A stretch of 12,006 bases of DNA from Cyrtobacter comes (GCF_034470605.1 NZ_JARGYT010000035.1:1-12006), one strand, 5' to 3'; positions 1 to 8,662 are shown, counted from the stretch's first letter. The notes: a model not told the origin generated them from the sequence alone. Numbers and translations: made by a program.

Positions 1-108
1 TTCGCTAAACTCAAAGAAAATCGACGCTTAGCATTACGATTTGAGAAATCCGATCTCTCTTTCCTTGCCTTTATAGCTTTAGCATCTATTAAATACAACC
101 TTTGTTAA
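1..108 (+). CDS. Transposase, C-terminal 35 residues (partial at window edge)
   Basis: Frame 1 is open from the first base and ends at TAA (106-108), giving 35 residues that begin FAKLKENRRLALRFEKSDLS and end in SIKYNLC. The segment RLALRFEKSDLSFLAF resembles the C-terminus of IS5-type DDE transposases found in Rickettsiales-like genomes; this is recognition from memory, not a search. The stop codon overlaps the right terminal inverted repeat, which is usual for compact IS elements. The catalytic part lies outside the window, so activity cannot be judged. The same element type begins again at 11910 in the same orientation. Confidence 0.7.
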   Translation, partial: FAKLKENRRLALRFEKSDLSFLAFIALASIKYNLC

Positions 109-115
109 CAGTGCC
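1..115 (+). mobile_element. 3' end of an IS5-like insertion sequence
   Basis: The window opens inside an insertion sequence. The element ends at the terminal repeat AACCTTTGTTAACAGTGCC (97-115), which is the exact reverse complement of the 19-bp repeat at 11910-11928. The transposase stop codon lies inside this repeat. The family call rests on the look of the transposase C-terminus and the GGCACTGTT-type terminus; only the end of the element is visible, so the IS group is uncertain. Confidence 0.75.
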
Positions 116-447
116 TAATCACTCTAGCTTCTTAACTCCTATTTTATATGACGTTTTATACTGACTTAGCTATACCTCTATTTACATATGTTATAACTTC
201 CTTACGAAAATCTGTATCATGCTGGCATTTTCCTTTGAATATCACTTATCTGTACGCAAATCTCAACTTAGGTTACTATAGCGAATCTTTAATTTGGATT
301 AGTAACTATGCTGGGTGTGCTATAGTTTAGCTTAAATCACTATAGTGTGTGGAAAAGTGAATGTATTATACATTTCAAATTAAGATTTTATTTTTTTAAA
401 TTACAGAAGTGGATTTTACTTAACCTTATTACATAAAGTTTTATAGA
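116..447. other. Intergenic region downstream of ubiE, no gene supported
   Basis: This 332-nt stretch lies between the left IS end and the 3' end of the minus-strand operon. An open frame of 60 codons (148-330, plus) has no recognisable motif and is probably chance. Small palindromes are present: CACTATAGTG at 338-347, and a 6-bp hairpin with a 3-nt loop at 360-374. The latter could contribute to ending ubiE transcription, but no convincing U-run follows it on the minus strand. No tRNA or rRNA was recognised. Confidence 0.5.
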
Positions 448-1152
448 TCATTTATATCCCCAGTGTACTGCTACAATGCCAGAGGTCATTTTGATATATT
501 TTGATAGTTTAAATCCAGCCATATTTATCATTTCCAAAAAACTATCTGCATCTGGAAATGTTCTTATGCTATCTACAAGATATTCATAACTTTCTTTACT
601 GCCTGCTATAAAATGACCAATATTAGGTATTATATTGCGTGAGTAAAAATCATATAATGAAAAAGTTACCGGATTATTAACGTTAGAAAATTCTAAACAT
701 AAGAATTTCCCACATGGTTTTAATATCCTATATGCCTCAGATAATACTTTAGAAATATTAGGCATATTTCTAATCCCAAATGCAACAACATAACAATCAA
801 AGCTATTATCATCAAACGGCATCTCTTGGGCATCCGCTTCAATAAATGATACATTATGTTTTGGCATGATCCCTTGATCAATTAATTTGGCTTTTCCAAT
901 CTTAAGCATGGATGCATTTTTATCACATACAACTACATTTTGCGGGAGATTATTCTTTTTAAGGAAAAGTTTGGTAATATCACACGTGCCACCAGCAACA
1001 TCTATAAGAGAAATATGGCTATCCTGTGGAATGTGAGAAACGAATTTTTTTTTCCAAATCCTATGTATGCCAAAACTCATTAAATCATTCATTAAGTCAT
1101 ACTTATCTGCAACATTAGTAAAAACGCTTTGTATAAACTTTTCTCTACTCAT
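448..1152 (-). CDS. ubiE: UbiE-type C-methyltransferase (demethylmenaquinone/ubiquinone biosynthesis)
   Basis: This 234-aa SAM-dependent methyltransferase performs the C-methylation step in ubiquinone (or menaquinone) synthesis; in a genome of this kind ubiquinone is the likely product. The family N-terminus VFTNVADKYDLMNDLMSFGI (10-29) and HRIWKKK are clear. SAM motif I is DVAGGTCDI (51-59), followed by EADAQEMPF (105-113), AFGIRNMPNI (124-133), the LEFSNVNNP motif (153-161), YLVDSIRTFPD (191-201) and the C-terminal GIVAVHWGYK. Length is slightly below the roughly 250 aa of E. coli UbiE. One oddity is Cys57 in motif I, where the family usually has Gly (GGTGD). The start overlaps the iscX stop as ATGA, so translation is probably coupled. 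It is the last gene of the maeB-to-ubiE run. Confidence 0.95.
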   Translation of the reverse strand: MSREKFIQSVFTNVADKYDLMNDLMSFGIHRIWKKKFVSHIPQDSHISLIDVAGGTCDITKLFLKKNNLPQNVVVCDKNASMLKIGKAKLIDQGIMPKHNVSFIEADAQEMPFDDNSFDCYVVAFGIRNMPNISKVLSEAYRILKPCGKFLCLEFSNVNNPVTFSLYDFYSRNIIPNIGHFIAGSKESYEYLVDSIRTFPDADSFLEMINMAGFKLSKYIKMTSGIVAVHWGYK

Positions 1153-1343
1153 TCTCTTTCTTCAAGCCATGCAGATTGTACTGCTTCAAGTATTTTTTCA
1201 TTACATTTCGTATCTTCAGGTGAAAAGCCAGGTAGGCTTTCTATCATCATCATGAGTTTTGGAAAAGTTATACTATTAATATCAATAGTAGGGTATTCAT
1301 CCTCTAAACATAGCACTATATCTTCGATATCGATCCATCTCAT
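1149..1343 (-). CDS. iscX: IscX, iron-sulfur cluster assembly accessory protein
   Basis: A 64-aa acidic protein matching IscX (YfhJ), the small partner of the cysteine desulfurase IscS that binds iron and tunes Fe-S assembly. Signatures seen are the N-terminal MRWIDIEDI (family W-x-D), DEYPTIDINSITF (15-27, matching the YPDLDP...VRF block) and the C-terminal CNEKILEAVQSAWLEERE, which corresponds closely to the SNEKILEAI...WLDE end of E. coli IscX (66 aa). Full length is therefore expected. It lies 26 nt after dapE and overlaps ubiE by 4 nt. No isc operon is in the window, so the gene is separated from its usual partners, which are expected elsewhere in the genome. Confidence 0.92.
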   Translation of the reverse strand: MRWIDIEDIVLCLEDEYPTIDINSITFPKLMMMIESLPGFSPEDTKCNEKILEAVQSAWLEERE

Positions 1344-1369
1344 TTTATCAAACTATAAAATATTAATCT

Positions 1370-2488
1370 TTATATCAATTCAAGAATTTTTAAATAGATA
1401 TTAGATAGTTTCTCAATATCCATTAGTTCCGCATATTCGTCAACTCTGTGAGCCATTTTTGTAAACAGACCAAGCTCTATTACCTCTTGGCAATTTTTAA
1501 TAATAAATCTAGCATCAGATGTGCCACCAAAGGTGTTAATTTGTGGCTTAAACCCCATAATAGATTCAATAGCGTTAGATGCAATTTTAGAGATATTAGC
1601 ATGTTGTGCAAGAAACGCCCCTCCGCTGCTATGCCATTTTATATCTATGTTGCTATAGCATTTCTTACATGTGTTTGTTATTAATTCAGCTATATCATTA
1701 GCTGTTCTACTTATAGGGAAACGTACGTTAAACCTTGCTTTAGCAATATTTGGCACAAGATTTTCTGCCTTACTGTCAGAAATTAATGAAGTAAATTCAA
1801 GATTTGAATCCTGGAATAATGCATCTCCATCGTTAAATTTATAATTAGTAAGCTCCAAAGCAATTTGTGCCATTATATCTATTGGGTTTAAATGCTCATA
1901 AGCAACATGCCCCTGTTTACCATGCACTACTAAATCAAAAGTTATGCTACCTCTTGCTCCAACCTTTATGGTATCACAAAGTGCTATGTGGCTTGTTGGC
2001 TCTCCTAAGATACATATATCTATCTTTTCGTTTTGCTTTAAAAGCCAATCTAACATTTTTTTTGTTCCGTTAATAGCAATGCCTTCTTCATCACCTGTAA
2101 GAAGAAAACTAATTGTTATATCTTTTTTTATTCCTTTTTTTATAAAGCTATCAACCGCATATATCGCAGATGCTATTGCGCCTTTCATGTCGACAGCACC
2201 TCTCCCATATAATTTTCCATTTTCTATATGTCCAGAGAATGGATCATGGGACCAGCCATCACCAGCAGGTACAACATCAACATGTCCAGCAAAACAAACA
2301 TTTTTGCTTCCGCTTCCAAATTTTGCATATAGGTTTAAGACCCTATCATCACTCTCTCCAAAATGTACAATCTTTACTGAAAATCCAATGCCTTCAAGTA
2401 TAGTTTTTACCAAATTCATCGCACCATCATCTTTAGGTGTAACGCTTTGACATCTTATTAATCTTTGTAATATTTCAATTTGAGACAT
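1370..2488 (-). CDS. dapE: Succinyl-diaminopimelate desuccinylase DapE
   Basis: A 372-aa M20-family metallohydrolase that removes succinate from N-succinyl-L,L-diaminopimelate on the route to meso-diaminopimelate (peptidoglycan) and lysine. Metal and catalytic residues are in place: H69 and D71 in FAGHVDVVPAGD, D100 in YGRGAVDMKG, E134-E135 in TGDEEG, E163 in LGEPTS, and H347 in AHRVDEY. The dimerisation domain occupies roughly residues 178-290. Length equals the usual 375 aa. The DapE-typical N-terminus (IEILQRLIRCQSVTPKDDGA) separates it from ArgE and carboxypeptidase relatives. The start codon lies inside the 3' end of the TerC-family gene (14-nt overlap), suggesting coupled translation; no clear Shine-Dalgarno sequence is seen. 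Presence implies the organism still makes DAP. Confidence 0.95.
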   Translation of the reverse strand: MSQIEILQRLIRCQSVTPKDDGAMNLVKTILEGIGFSVKIVHFGESDDRVLNLYAKFGSGSKNVCFAGHVDVVPAGDGWSHDPFSGHIENGKLYGRGAVDMKGAIASAIYAVDSFIKKGIKKDITISFLLTGDEEGIAINGTKKMLDWLLKQNEKIDICILGEPTSHIALCDTIKVGARGSITFDLVVHGKQGHVAYEHLNPIDIMAQIALELTNYKFNDGDALFQDSNLEFTSLISDSKAENLVPNIAKARFNVRFPISRTANDIAELITNTCKKCYSNIDIKWHSSGGAFLAQHANISKIASNAIESIMGFKPQINTFGGTSDARFIIKNCQEVIELGLFTKMAHRVDEYAELMDIEKLSNIYLKILELI

Positions 2489-3410
2489 CTTTTTTTACAG
2501 AGCATCCATTCTTCAGTGAGATACATATAGGAATTATAAATGAAAATGCAATAACGGCTATAGAAAGCAAAGGAAAAAAAACAAAGCCAAGACGGGCAAA
2601 AATCATCTTAATACCCATATATATCAATATAACAGCCAAACCATACCTGATATATATAAATTTTTTACTAAAATTACTAACAAGAAAATACATAGAGCGC
2701 ATTCCAAGAATAGCAAACATATTAGATGTAAAAACTATGAATACATCGTTAGTTATTGATAAGATAACAGGTATGGAATCTGCGGCAAATATTATATCGG
2801 ATTTTTCAATTAAAATGAGGGCGATAAATAAGTTTGTAAAATATAATTTACCTTTCTTTCTAACTATAAACTTATCACTTTCAGAATCAGTAATTCTAAA
2901 AAATTTTCTTATTAGGGAATCGGTAAATTTACCCAATTCCTTTTTATCAGAGGTGCCTCTATCTTTTATTATGCTAATTCCACCATATATTAATATTAGA
3001 CCAAATGCATAAAAGAGCCATGACATTTTTTCCAAGATTCCTATCCCAAATGATATTGCAAAAAAGCGCAATACTATTGCGCTTAGAATCCCTATGGTTA
3101 GTACACGCCGCTGCGCCTTATCATTAATATTAAACTTTTGAAAAATAAGTATAAATATAAAAATATTGTCTATGCTCAGTGAAAATTCTATAAGGTATCC
3201 TGTTATGAAAAGTAACGAATCCTCCTTACTTGAGAACAGGTATATCCCAAGAGCAAAAATCATGGCAATTGTAAAGCAAGCTGCAGTTATAATAGCAGAT
3301 ACTCTATAAGATATGCTGCCCCCCTTAACCTTATTGCTTACGCTAAAATCTAAAAAAATAAGAAAAGCAAAGAAAAAGAGAAAGGCTACGTAACCGTAGT
3401 GCAGCGACAT
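2475..3410 (-). CDS. TerC/Alx-family integral membrane protein
   Basis: A 311-aa polytopic inner-membrane protein with about nine hydrophobic segments. Family motifs are unmistakable: EFSLSIDNIFIFILIF (75-90, with D81) and the second half DIIFAADSIPVILSITNDVF (205-224, with D205 and D211), then FTSNMFAILGMRSMYFL (227-243). The paired intramembrane Asp residues are the hallmark of TerC and Alx proteins. Alx-type members are linked to Mn2+ export and TerC itself to tellurite resistance, so metal export is the likely role; the substrate cannot be told from sequence. Length fits the Alx branch (about 320 aa). It begins 14 nt after the maeB stop and overlaps dapE, so it sits inside the operon. Confidence 0.9.
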   Translation of the reverse strand: MSLHYGYVAFLFFFAFLIFLDFSVSNKVKGGSISYRVSAIITAACFTIAMIFALGIYLFSSKEDSLLFITGYLIEFSLSIDNIFIFILIFQKFNINDKAQRRVLTIGILSAIVLRFFAISFGIGILEKMSWLFYAFGLILIYGGISIIKDRGTSDKKELGKFTDSLIRKFFRITDSESDKFIVRKKGKLYFTNLFIALILIEKSDIIFAADSIPVILSITNDVFIVFTSNMFAILGMRSMYFLVSNFSKKFIYIRYGLAVILIYMGIKMIFARLGFVFFPLLSIAVIAFSFIIPICISLKNGCSVKKDVSN

Positions 3411-3424
3411 ACAACAAATAAAAA

Positions 3425-5668
3425 CTAACTAGAGACAGCGATAGTCGCTGCATTTATAACTTCAGAAACGGACGAAAACGCTTGAACTATCTGGACCCTC
3501 TTATCAAACCCACATAATATATTAGCTATAAGTATCGCATCGCCAAATTCCTGCAATAATTTTACAGATATATGAGCGGCCTGCAAAGAAGGCATGACCA
3601 AGAGGTTAGCAGAATTGCTCAGTTTTGTGAAAGGATATTTTAATAAAATTTGTGCGTTCAATGCAACATTTGCTGTAAGCTCGCCATCAAATTCAAAATC
3701 GAGGTTTTTAGAATTCATAATATCTAGAGCTTTTAGTATAGTTGTAGCTCCTCTATTTGAGGGATTTCCAAAGTTTGAAAAAGAAAGGAATGCGACCCTA
3801 GGTGTATGCCCTATTCTTTTTATCTCATTTGCGGCGACAATTGCTATTTCTGCAAGATCCTCTGCTCTTGGATTTTCATTTATTGCTGTATCAGTAATAA
3901 AGATTGTTCTCCCACCTTTGGAAAGTACAGAAATATTGCAAAGCATTTTTTTTCTATCAACCACCCTAGAAACATATTTAAGCGTTGATATAAAACCCTT
4001 ATTTGTTCCAGCAACAAGTGCATCTGCATTACCATGTACAAGGAGCTCAGAGGCGAATAGAGTATTATTACTAAGAACTAGATTATGTGCATCATCGGTG
4101 TTCACTCCTTTTCTCTGCATCTTTTCGTAAAGATGGGATGAATATAATGGTACATCCTTATCTAGTTTGGAATCAGCTATTACTAAGCCTTTCGGATGAG
4201 TACCTTTACAAATTTTTCTTACAAGCTTATCAAGTCTCTCAGAATTTCCTACTAATACTGCCTCTCCATATCCTTCAGTGGACCAGTGTACAGCAGATTT
4301 GGCAGAAATTTCTTCATCATGAATGGAAAATATCACCTTTTTAGGATTTTGCCTTAAGTTCTTAAAAAACTTATTCATAATTCCTGCCCTAGGACTGATT
4401 CTGGCCATCAGCTCCTGCTTATACTTATAGAAATCGTTTATAGGGTTTTTTGCAACACCAGTTTCCATTGCAGCTTTTGCAACAGCGGCAGGAATTTCTC
4501 TTATTAACCTAGAATCAAAAGGAACAGGGATTATATATTCTGGGCCAAATTCATGTCTTTTTCCAGAATAAGCATCTGAAACTTCTACTGTAACTGGTTG
4601 TCTTGCAAGGTCTGCTATTGCTTGAGCTGCAGCTACCTTCATTTCGTTATTTATAACAGTCGCACGGACATCTAATGCCCCCCTGAACATATAAGGGAAA
4701 CACATTACATTATTGATCTGATTATTATAATCAGATCTACCAGTTGCAATAATTGCATCATCCCTAACTTCTTTAATTTCCTCAGGTGTAATTTCTGGAT
4801 CTGGATTAGCCATAGCAAATATTATGGGTTTATCACCCATCTTTTTTATCATATTTTTGCTAACAGCGCCTTTCTGTGAAAGGCCTAAAAAGACATCCGC
4901 CCCATCAAAAGCTTCCTCTAACGTACGGCACTTAGTAGAAGAGGCATGTTTTTCTTTCCACTTGTTCATCCCCTCGCTCCTACCTTTATAGATAACGCCC
5001 TTAGTATCACAAGCTATCAAATTATCATCTCTTACTCCTAAATATTTTATAAGCTCTATGCATGCGATGGCAGCGGCACCGGCCCCATTTACAACAATTT
5101 TCGCATTTGCAATATCCTTTCCAACAATTCCAAGGGCGTTTATCAAGCCAGCTGCAACCACTATTGCCGTACCATGCTGATCATCGTGAAAAACAGGGAT
5201 ATTAAGTAGACGCTTTAATTTCTCTTCTATGATAAAGCATTCCGGGGCTTTTATATCTTCTAGATTGATACCTCCCCATGAATCAGCTATATATCTAACA
5301 GATTCGACGAATTTATCTGGATCCTCAGTACAAACTTCGATATCTATTCCATCTATATCTGCAAACCTTTTAAATAGGGCGGCCTTTCCTTCCATTACAG
5401 GCTTAGATGCAAGTGCGCCTAAATTACCAAGGCCAAGTACCGCGGTACCGTTAGAAATAACAGCAACAAAATTTCCTTTTGAAGTATATTTATACGCAAG
5501 TTCTTGATCTTTCTGTATCTCAAGGCATGGAGCCGCAACTCCAGGAGAATATGCGAGCGATAAGCACCTTTGTGTAACAAGTGGTTTTGTGAGTTCAATA
5601 GAAATTTTGCCACGTCTTCCTGAAGAGTGGAAGTCCAGCGAATCTTGATATAAAGCTTCCTTACTCAT
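3425..5668 (-). CDS. maeB: NADP-dependent malic enzyme, hybrid with phosphotransacetylase-like domain
   Basis: A 747-aa MaeB-type malic enzyme (E. coli MaeB is 759 aa) that decarboxylates malate to pyruvate and makes NADPH. The malic domain carries catalytic Y40 in LSLAYSPGVAAPC and K95 in VMEGKAALFKRFADIDG, with metal ligands in ECF (143-145) and FHDDQHGTA (160-168). The Rossmann motif is VVNGAGAAAIA (192-202), then FAMANPDPEITPEE (284-297). From about residue 430 the C-terminal part is a phosphotransacetylase-like domain, seen in RAGIMNKFF, HPKGLVIAD and ITDTAINENPRAEDLAEIA; in this enzyme class it is regulatory and binds acetyl-CoA rather than being catalytic. It heads the five-gene minus-strand operon, with a promoter candidate 26-54 nt upstream. 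The start ATGAGTAAGGAAGC gives the usual short N-terminus before the SSGRRGKI stretch. Confidence 0.95.
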   Translation of the reverse strand: MSKEALYQDSLDFHSSGRRGKISIELTKPLVTQRCLSLAYSPGVAAPCLEIQKDQELAYKYTSKGNFVAVISNGTAVLGLGNLGALASKPVMEGKAALFKRFADIDGIDIEVCTEDPDKFVESVRYIADSWGGINLEDIKAPECFIIEEKLKRLLNIPVFHDDQHGTAIVVAAGLINALGIVGKDIANAKIVVNGAGAAAIACIELIKYLGVRDDNLIACDTKGVIYKGRSEGMNKWKEKHASSTKCRTLEEAFDGADVFLGLSQKGAVSKNMIKKMGDKPIIFAMANPDPEITPEEIKEVRDDAIIATGRSDYNNQINNVMCFPYMFRGALDVRATVINNEMKVAAAQAIADLARQPVTVEVSDAYSGKRHEFGPEYIIPVPFDSRLIREIPAAVAKAAMETGVAKNPINDFYKYKQELMARISPRAGIMNKFFKNLRQNPKKVIFSIHDEEISAKSAVHWSTEGYGEAVLVGNSERLDKLVRKICKGTHPKGLVIADSKLDKDVPLYSSHLYEKMQRKGVNTDDAHNLVLSNNTLFASELLVHGNADALVAGTNKGFISTLKYVSRVVDRKKMLCNISVLSKGGRTIFITDTAINENPRAEDLAEIAIVAANEIKRIGHTPRVAFLSFSNFGNPSNRGATTILKALDIMNSKNLDFEFDGELTANVALNAQILLKYPFTKLSNSANLLVMPSLQAAHISVKLLQEFGDAILIANILCGFDKRVQIVQAFSSVSEVINAATIAVSS

Positions 5669-5693
5669 CCCTAAAAAGATTTTTAAAAAAGTG

Positions 5694-5722
5694 AATATAA
5701 CAGAATAGTATTGCTATAACAA
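5694..5722 (-). promoter_or_regulatory. Candidate sigma-70 promoter of the maeB operon
   Basis: Read on the minus strand, TTGTTA (5722-5717) is followed after exactly 17 nt by TATATT (5699-5694), matching the -35 and -10 consensus at 4/6 and 5/6. Transcription would start near 5687, about 20 nt before the maeB ATG. It is the best-formed promoter in the window and agrees with the break in gene spacing between glyQ and maeB. Confidence 0.5.
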
Positions 5723-5876
5723 TGTTACTGAAGTACGGTTGAAGATAAAATTTACTATAACTATCTGATAATCTACGGTTGGCTCTATGCTATAGGCGTT
5801 CATGTGGCGATGCTATATTCCGAATATTCGAAGGTTGGCAAATGATTAGAGCGCGCTGAAGAGCTTGGCATATATA

Positions 5877-5894
5877 CTGCATAGCTTTATGCAG
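5877..5894 (-). terminator. Hairpin just after glyQ, possible transcription end
   Basis: CTGCATA and TATGCAG form a perfect 7-bp stem around a 4-nt loop, 9 nt past the glyQ stop codon. On the minus strand no U-run follows (it reads GTATATATGCC), so a classical intrinsic terminator is not shown; RNA 3'-end protection is equally possible. Confidence 0.3.
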
Positions 5895-5902
5895 CTTTAA
5901 TA

Positions 5903-6781
5903 TCATCTTTGTTGGACAATTCCAGATTCGTGCTGTTTTTCTGTATATCCTATAGTTTGGCCGCAACATTCTTTTGATAATTTTCTTAATCGAGAAATAT
6001 AATGAGCCCTTTCTGTAACGCCAAGAACTTTTCTAGCTTCTAATATATTAAATGTATGAGAGGCTTTTAGGCAAAATTCATATGCGGGATAAGTTAGTTT
6101 TACGGAGAGCAGGTTTGTAGATTGAGTTATAAGATCTTCAAAATTTTTCTTTAAAATCTCAGTATCAGCATATTCAAAATTAAATGCACATGACTGCTTT
6201 TCACTATCTAGGAATATATCTTTGTACGTAAGGCCTGTTTTATTCCAAATTATGTCCCAAATTGTATCTTTTTTTTGAACATGCATTGCAATTCTCTCAA
6301 GGCCATAAGTTATCTCAACTGGTACTGGTGAGCAAGAGATCCCTGCTATTTGTTGCATATATGTGAATTGTGTTATCTCCATACCATTACACCATACTTC
6401 CCATCCTAAGCCCCAGGCTCCAAGAGTGGGATTGGCCCAATCATCCTCTATAAATCTTATATCATTGATGCAGGGGTTGATTCCAATGCTTTTTAAGCTT
6501 TCTAAGTATAAGGATTGAGCATTATCCCTGGATGGCTTGAGTATTACTTGGAATTGATAATAATGCTGCAGTCTGTTAGGGTTCTGTGCGTACCTGCCAT
6601 CTTGTGGTCTTCTGCATCCTTGAACATAGCATACATCCCAATTTATTTCAGAAAGGCACCTGATTGTAGTAGCTGGATGAGAGGTGCCTGCTCCAACTTC
6701 TGTATCATAAGGCTGTAGTACCACGCAGCCTTCATCTGCCCAAAATCTTTGTAAATTCAATATGATATCCTGGAAATTCAT
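5903..6781 (-). CDS. glyQ: Glycyl-tRNA synthetase alpha subunit
   Basis: The class II aminoacyl-tRNA synthetase alpha chain of the bacterial alpha2-beta2 GlyRS, which charges tRNA-Gly with glycine. Conserved blocks (numbering from 6781) are FWADEGCVVLQPYDTEVGAG, then HPATTIRC, RRPQDGRYAQNPNRLQHYYQ (57-76), EDDWANPTLGAWGLGWEVW (112-130), NGMEITQFTYMQQ and EITYGLERIAM (156-166). The ATG at 6781 gives MNFQDIILNLQ, which matches the usual GlyQ N-terminus and a 292-aa length close to the family's 290 or so. The frame is open further to an ATG at 6817 and a TTG at 6823 (306 aa), but the added residues look non-conserved. The beta subunit gene glyS, normally directly downstream, is absent here; 234 nt of apparently non-coding DNA follow instead. 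The tail after ERAHYISRLRKLSKE diverges from the usual family ending. Confidence 0.93.
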   Translation of the reverse strand: MNFQDIILNLQRFWADEGCVVLQPYDTEVGAGTSHPATTIRCLSEINWDVCYVQGCRRPQDGRYAQNPNRLQHYYQFQVILKPSRDNAQSLYLESLKSIGINPCINDIRFIEDDWANPTLGAWGLGWEVWCNGMEITQFTYMQQIAGISCSPVPVEITYGLERIAMHVQKKDTIWDIIWNKTGLTYKDIFLDSEKQSCAFNFEYADTEILKKNFEDLITQSTNLLSVKLTYPAYEFCLKASHTFNILEARKVLGVTERAHYISRLRKLSKECCGQTIGYTEKQHESGIVQQR

Positions 6782-6871
6782 TTGTTTAAGAACAACGCTG
6801 CTGATAAAATTATGCATTGACAATAGTTATTTTTTATCTAAATACCAGCCTTAAAAATTTCTCAAAATACG

Positions 6872-6900
6872 TAAATATTATTTAAATCATCTTAATGCAA
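6872..6900 (-). promoter_or_regulatory. Weak promoter candidate for glyQ
   Basis: On the minus strand TTGCAT (6900-6895) and TATTTA (6877-6872) are separated by 17 nt. Both boxes are poor matches and the region is very AT-rich, so chance is likely. The same TTGCAT-17 nt arrangement occurs in front of the peptide array (8730-8758). Confidence 0.2.
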
Positions 6901-6912
6901 AGATAGAGAGCA

Positions 6913-6928
6913 TAGATTATATAATCTA
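6913..6928. repeat. 16-bp perfect palindrome across the exporter stop codon
   Basis: TAGATTATATAATCTA is a perfect 16-bp palindrome whose arm supplies the TAG stop codon of the ABC exporter (6926-6928). It has no loop and no following U-run, so its role, if any, is unknown; in AT-rich DNA such a palindrome may be chance. Confidence 0.35.
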
Positions 6929-8662
6929 AGAGCGAATATAGGTATCTGCTTGCTTTTGGAACATTGAGCTATATATACCACCTGATTTGATGAGATCGTT
7001 ATGATTTCCGCTTTCTATAATTTTACCATTTTCTATCACTATTATTTTATCTGCTAATTTACTAAGGGAAAGTCTATGGCTTATTATTATAGATGTAGTA
7101 TTCTTCATCACTTCAGTTAGGTGGTTTGCTATACTATATTCTATATTGGCATCTAGTGCTGATGTTGGTTCATCAAAAATAACCAAATCGACCCCATGTT
7201 TATAAGAGAGTAAGGTTCTAGCTATGGCTAATCTTTGCCATTGCCCGCCTGATAATTCTATTCCGCCTTTAAGTTGTCTTGATAATATTAAATCTAGATT
7301 ATCTTTAATATTGGATAAATCTACCATTACTAGTATGGGGCGAAGGTTATCATCTTTTGTGGAAAGTTGTCCAGGGTCAATATTTTCTCGTATTGAGAGT
7401 GGAAATTTTGCAAAATCCTGAAAGACTGCTGAGATTTGTTTGTAATACTCATTCCTATTAATGGTATTTATATCAACACCTTTCCAAAATATTGTTCCTG
7501 AACTTGGTTTATAAAAGCGAGATATAAGCTTTACTAATGTACTTTTTCCAGCTCCATTTTCGCCTACTATTGCAAGGCTTTGCCCGGTTTTAAGTTGGAA
7601 ATTTAAGTTATGTAATACATTTCCATTACCATATGAAAATGATACATTTTTAAATTCCAGCAAGATATCCGAGTGCTCTGGGATTTTATTCTCTTTCTTA
7701 ATCTCTTCGTATTTTGTTTTGAGAAGAGTGATTAATGGTAAGATTGATAACTTGATGCCAAGTAGCTCTATTACTCCATATAACAAATGTAGGGAACTGC
7801 TTATAAATTGTACTATGAGGCTTAAAAGAAAGCTTAAATTACCAAGGCTAAATGAGCCATGTATTGCCCCGCTTACTATATAAAACAAGCTAACGCTAAG
7901 CCCTATAATACATGGTAAGCACCAAAATAAAGTTTTTATTAATGCGTATTTTCTAAGGTGACCAAGCTTATTTGTAATATATTCGTTATCTTTTTTCCAT
8001 TGTTCTAGCAGGCGTGCCTGCATTCCATAAAGTCTTAATTCTTTTGAAAATTCATCGGAAGTAAGGCAATGTTCTTTTATATGTAAATTTTTGAATAGCT
8101 CGGCATGGTCGCTATATACGTTCCAGACTTTATGTTGAGATTTAACCATTACATACATCATTGGTATGACGGTTAAAAGTAGTACTGTGGGAATCCACCA
8201 TGTAAATATAAAAGAAGCAAAAATAGCTGGTAGAAGTGAGAAAAAGCCCCTCAATGTACTTGATACGCTCCATATGATATTATTTACACGATTTATACCA
8301 TCTTTTGCTAAAGTGAGTTTACTTCTTAGTTTTGGGTCTTCGAATATATCGTTTCCTGGCCATAGTGCTACCTTTTCCATAAAAGCTAGATTGATTTTTT
8401 GAGATACCCTCCTTTCTATACTAAATGATAAGAAATTATGGATTAATGATATGATTTCTTGTAGTGATAAAAGTATTGCAATTACGGCTACAAAAATAAA
8501 GATTTCAATTATCCAGGTATGAGTTATTGATATAGTATTAATTAATTCCGCAATGGACCAGGCAATAATTATTGGTATAAAGCCAGATATAATTTGAAAG
8601 CTTATAAATAATATGATCCTTAATCTATATTCTAGTAGGGTGCTATAAAGGAATTTTATCAT
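6926..8662 (-). CDS. ABC half-transporter, peptide/bacteriocin exporter type without C39 peptidase domain
   Basis: A 578-aa half-transporter with fused membrane and ATPase domains that would work as a homodimer in the inner membrane. Residues 1-310 hold about six hydrophobic segments; the ATPase domain spans roughly 335-570. Visible motifs are Walker A GENGAGKST (367-375), Q-loop SAVFQDFAKFPLSIRENI (Q415), signature LSGGQWQRLAIAR (470-482), Walker B LVIFDEPTSALD with D497-E498, and H-loop H529. The QISAVFQDF...REN segment and the overall length resemble NisT/McjD-type exporters of ribosomal antimicrobial peptides more than lipid flippases, but this is judgement by eye. The protein starts directly with the membrane domain, so it cannot itself cleave a double-glycine leader. 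It is divergent from, and separated by 157 nt from, the array of leader-core peptide genes, which makes those peptides its probable cargo. No accessory periplasmic adaptor gene is seen. Confidence 0.88.
   Translation of the reverse strand: MIKFLYSTLLEYRLRIILFISFQIISGFIPIIIAWSIAELINTISITHTWIIEIFIFVAVIAILLSLQEIISLIHNFLSFSIERRVSQKINLAFMEKVALWPGNDIFEDPKLRSKLTLAKDGINRVNNIIWSVSSTLRGFFSLLPAIFASFIFTWWIPTVLLLTVIPMMYVMVKSQHKVWNVYSDHAELFKNLHIKEHCLTSDEFSKELRLYGMQARLLEQWKKDNEYITNKLGHLRKYALIKTLFWCLPCIIGLSVSLFYIVSGAIHGSFSLGNLSFLLSLIVQFISSSLHLLYGVIELLGIKLSILPLITLLKTKYEEIKKENKIPEHSDILLEFKNVSFSYGNGNVLHNLNFQLKTGQSLAIVGENGAGKSTLVKLISRFYKPSSGTIFWKGVDINTINRNEYYKQISAVFQDFAKFPLSIRENIDPGQLSTKDDNLRPILVMVDLSNIKDNLDLILSRQLKGGIELSGGQWQRLAIARTLLSYKHGVDLVIFDEPTSALDANIEYSIANHLTEVMKNTTSIIISHRLSLSKLADKIIVIENGKIIESGNHNDLIKSGGIYSSMFQKQADTYIRS

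Noticed and set aside
148..330. A 60-codon plus-strand frame beside the left IS
   Set aside because: It has no motif, no ribosome binding site and no similarity I recognise; it is likely chance in a non-coding gap.
5669..5902. Remnant of glyS or a small gene between glyQ and maeB
   Set aside because: Short frames exist on both strands (such as 30 codons on the minus strand) but none shows GlyS-like sequence or a credible start; treated as non-coding.
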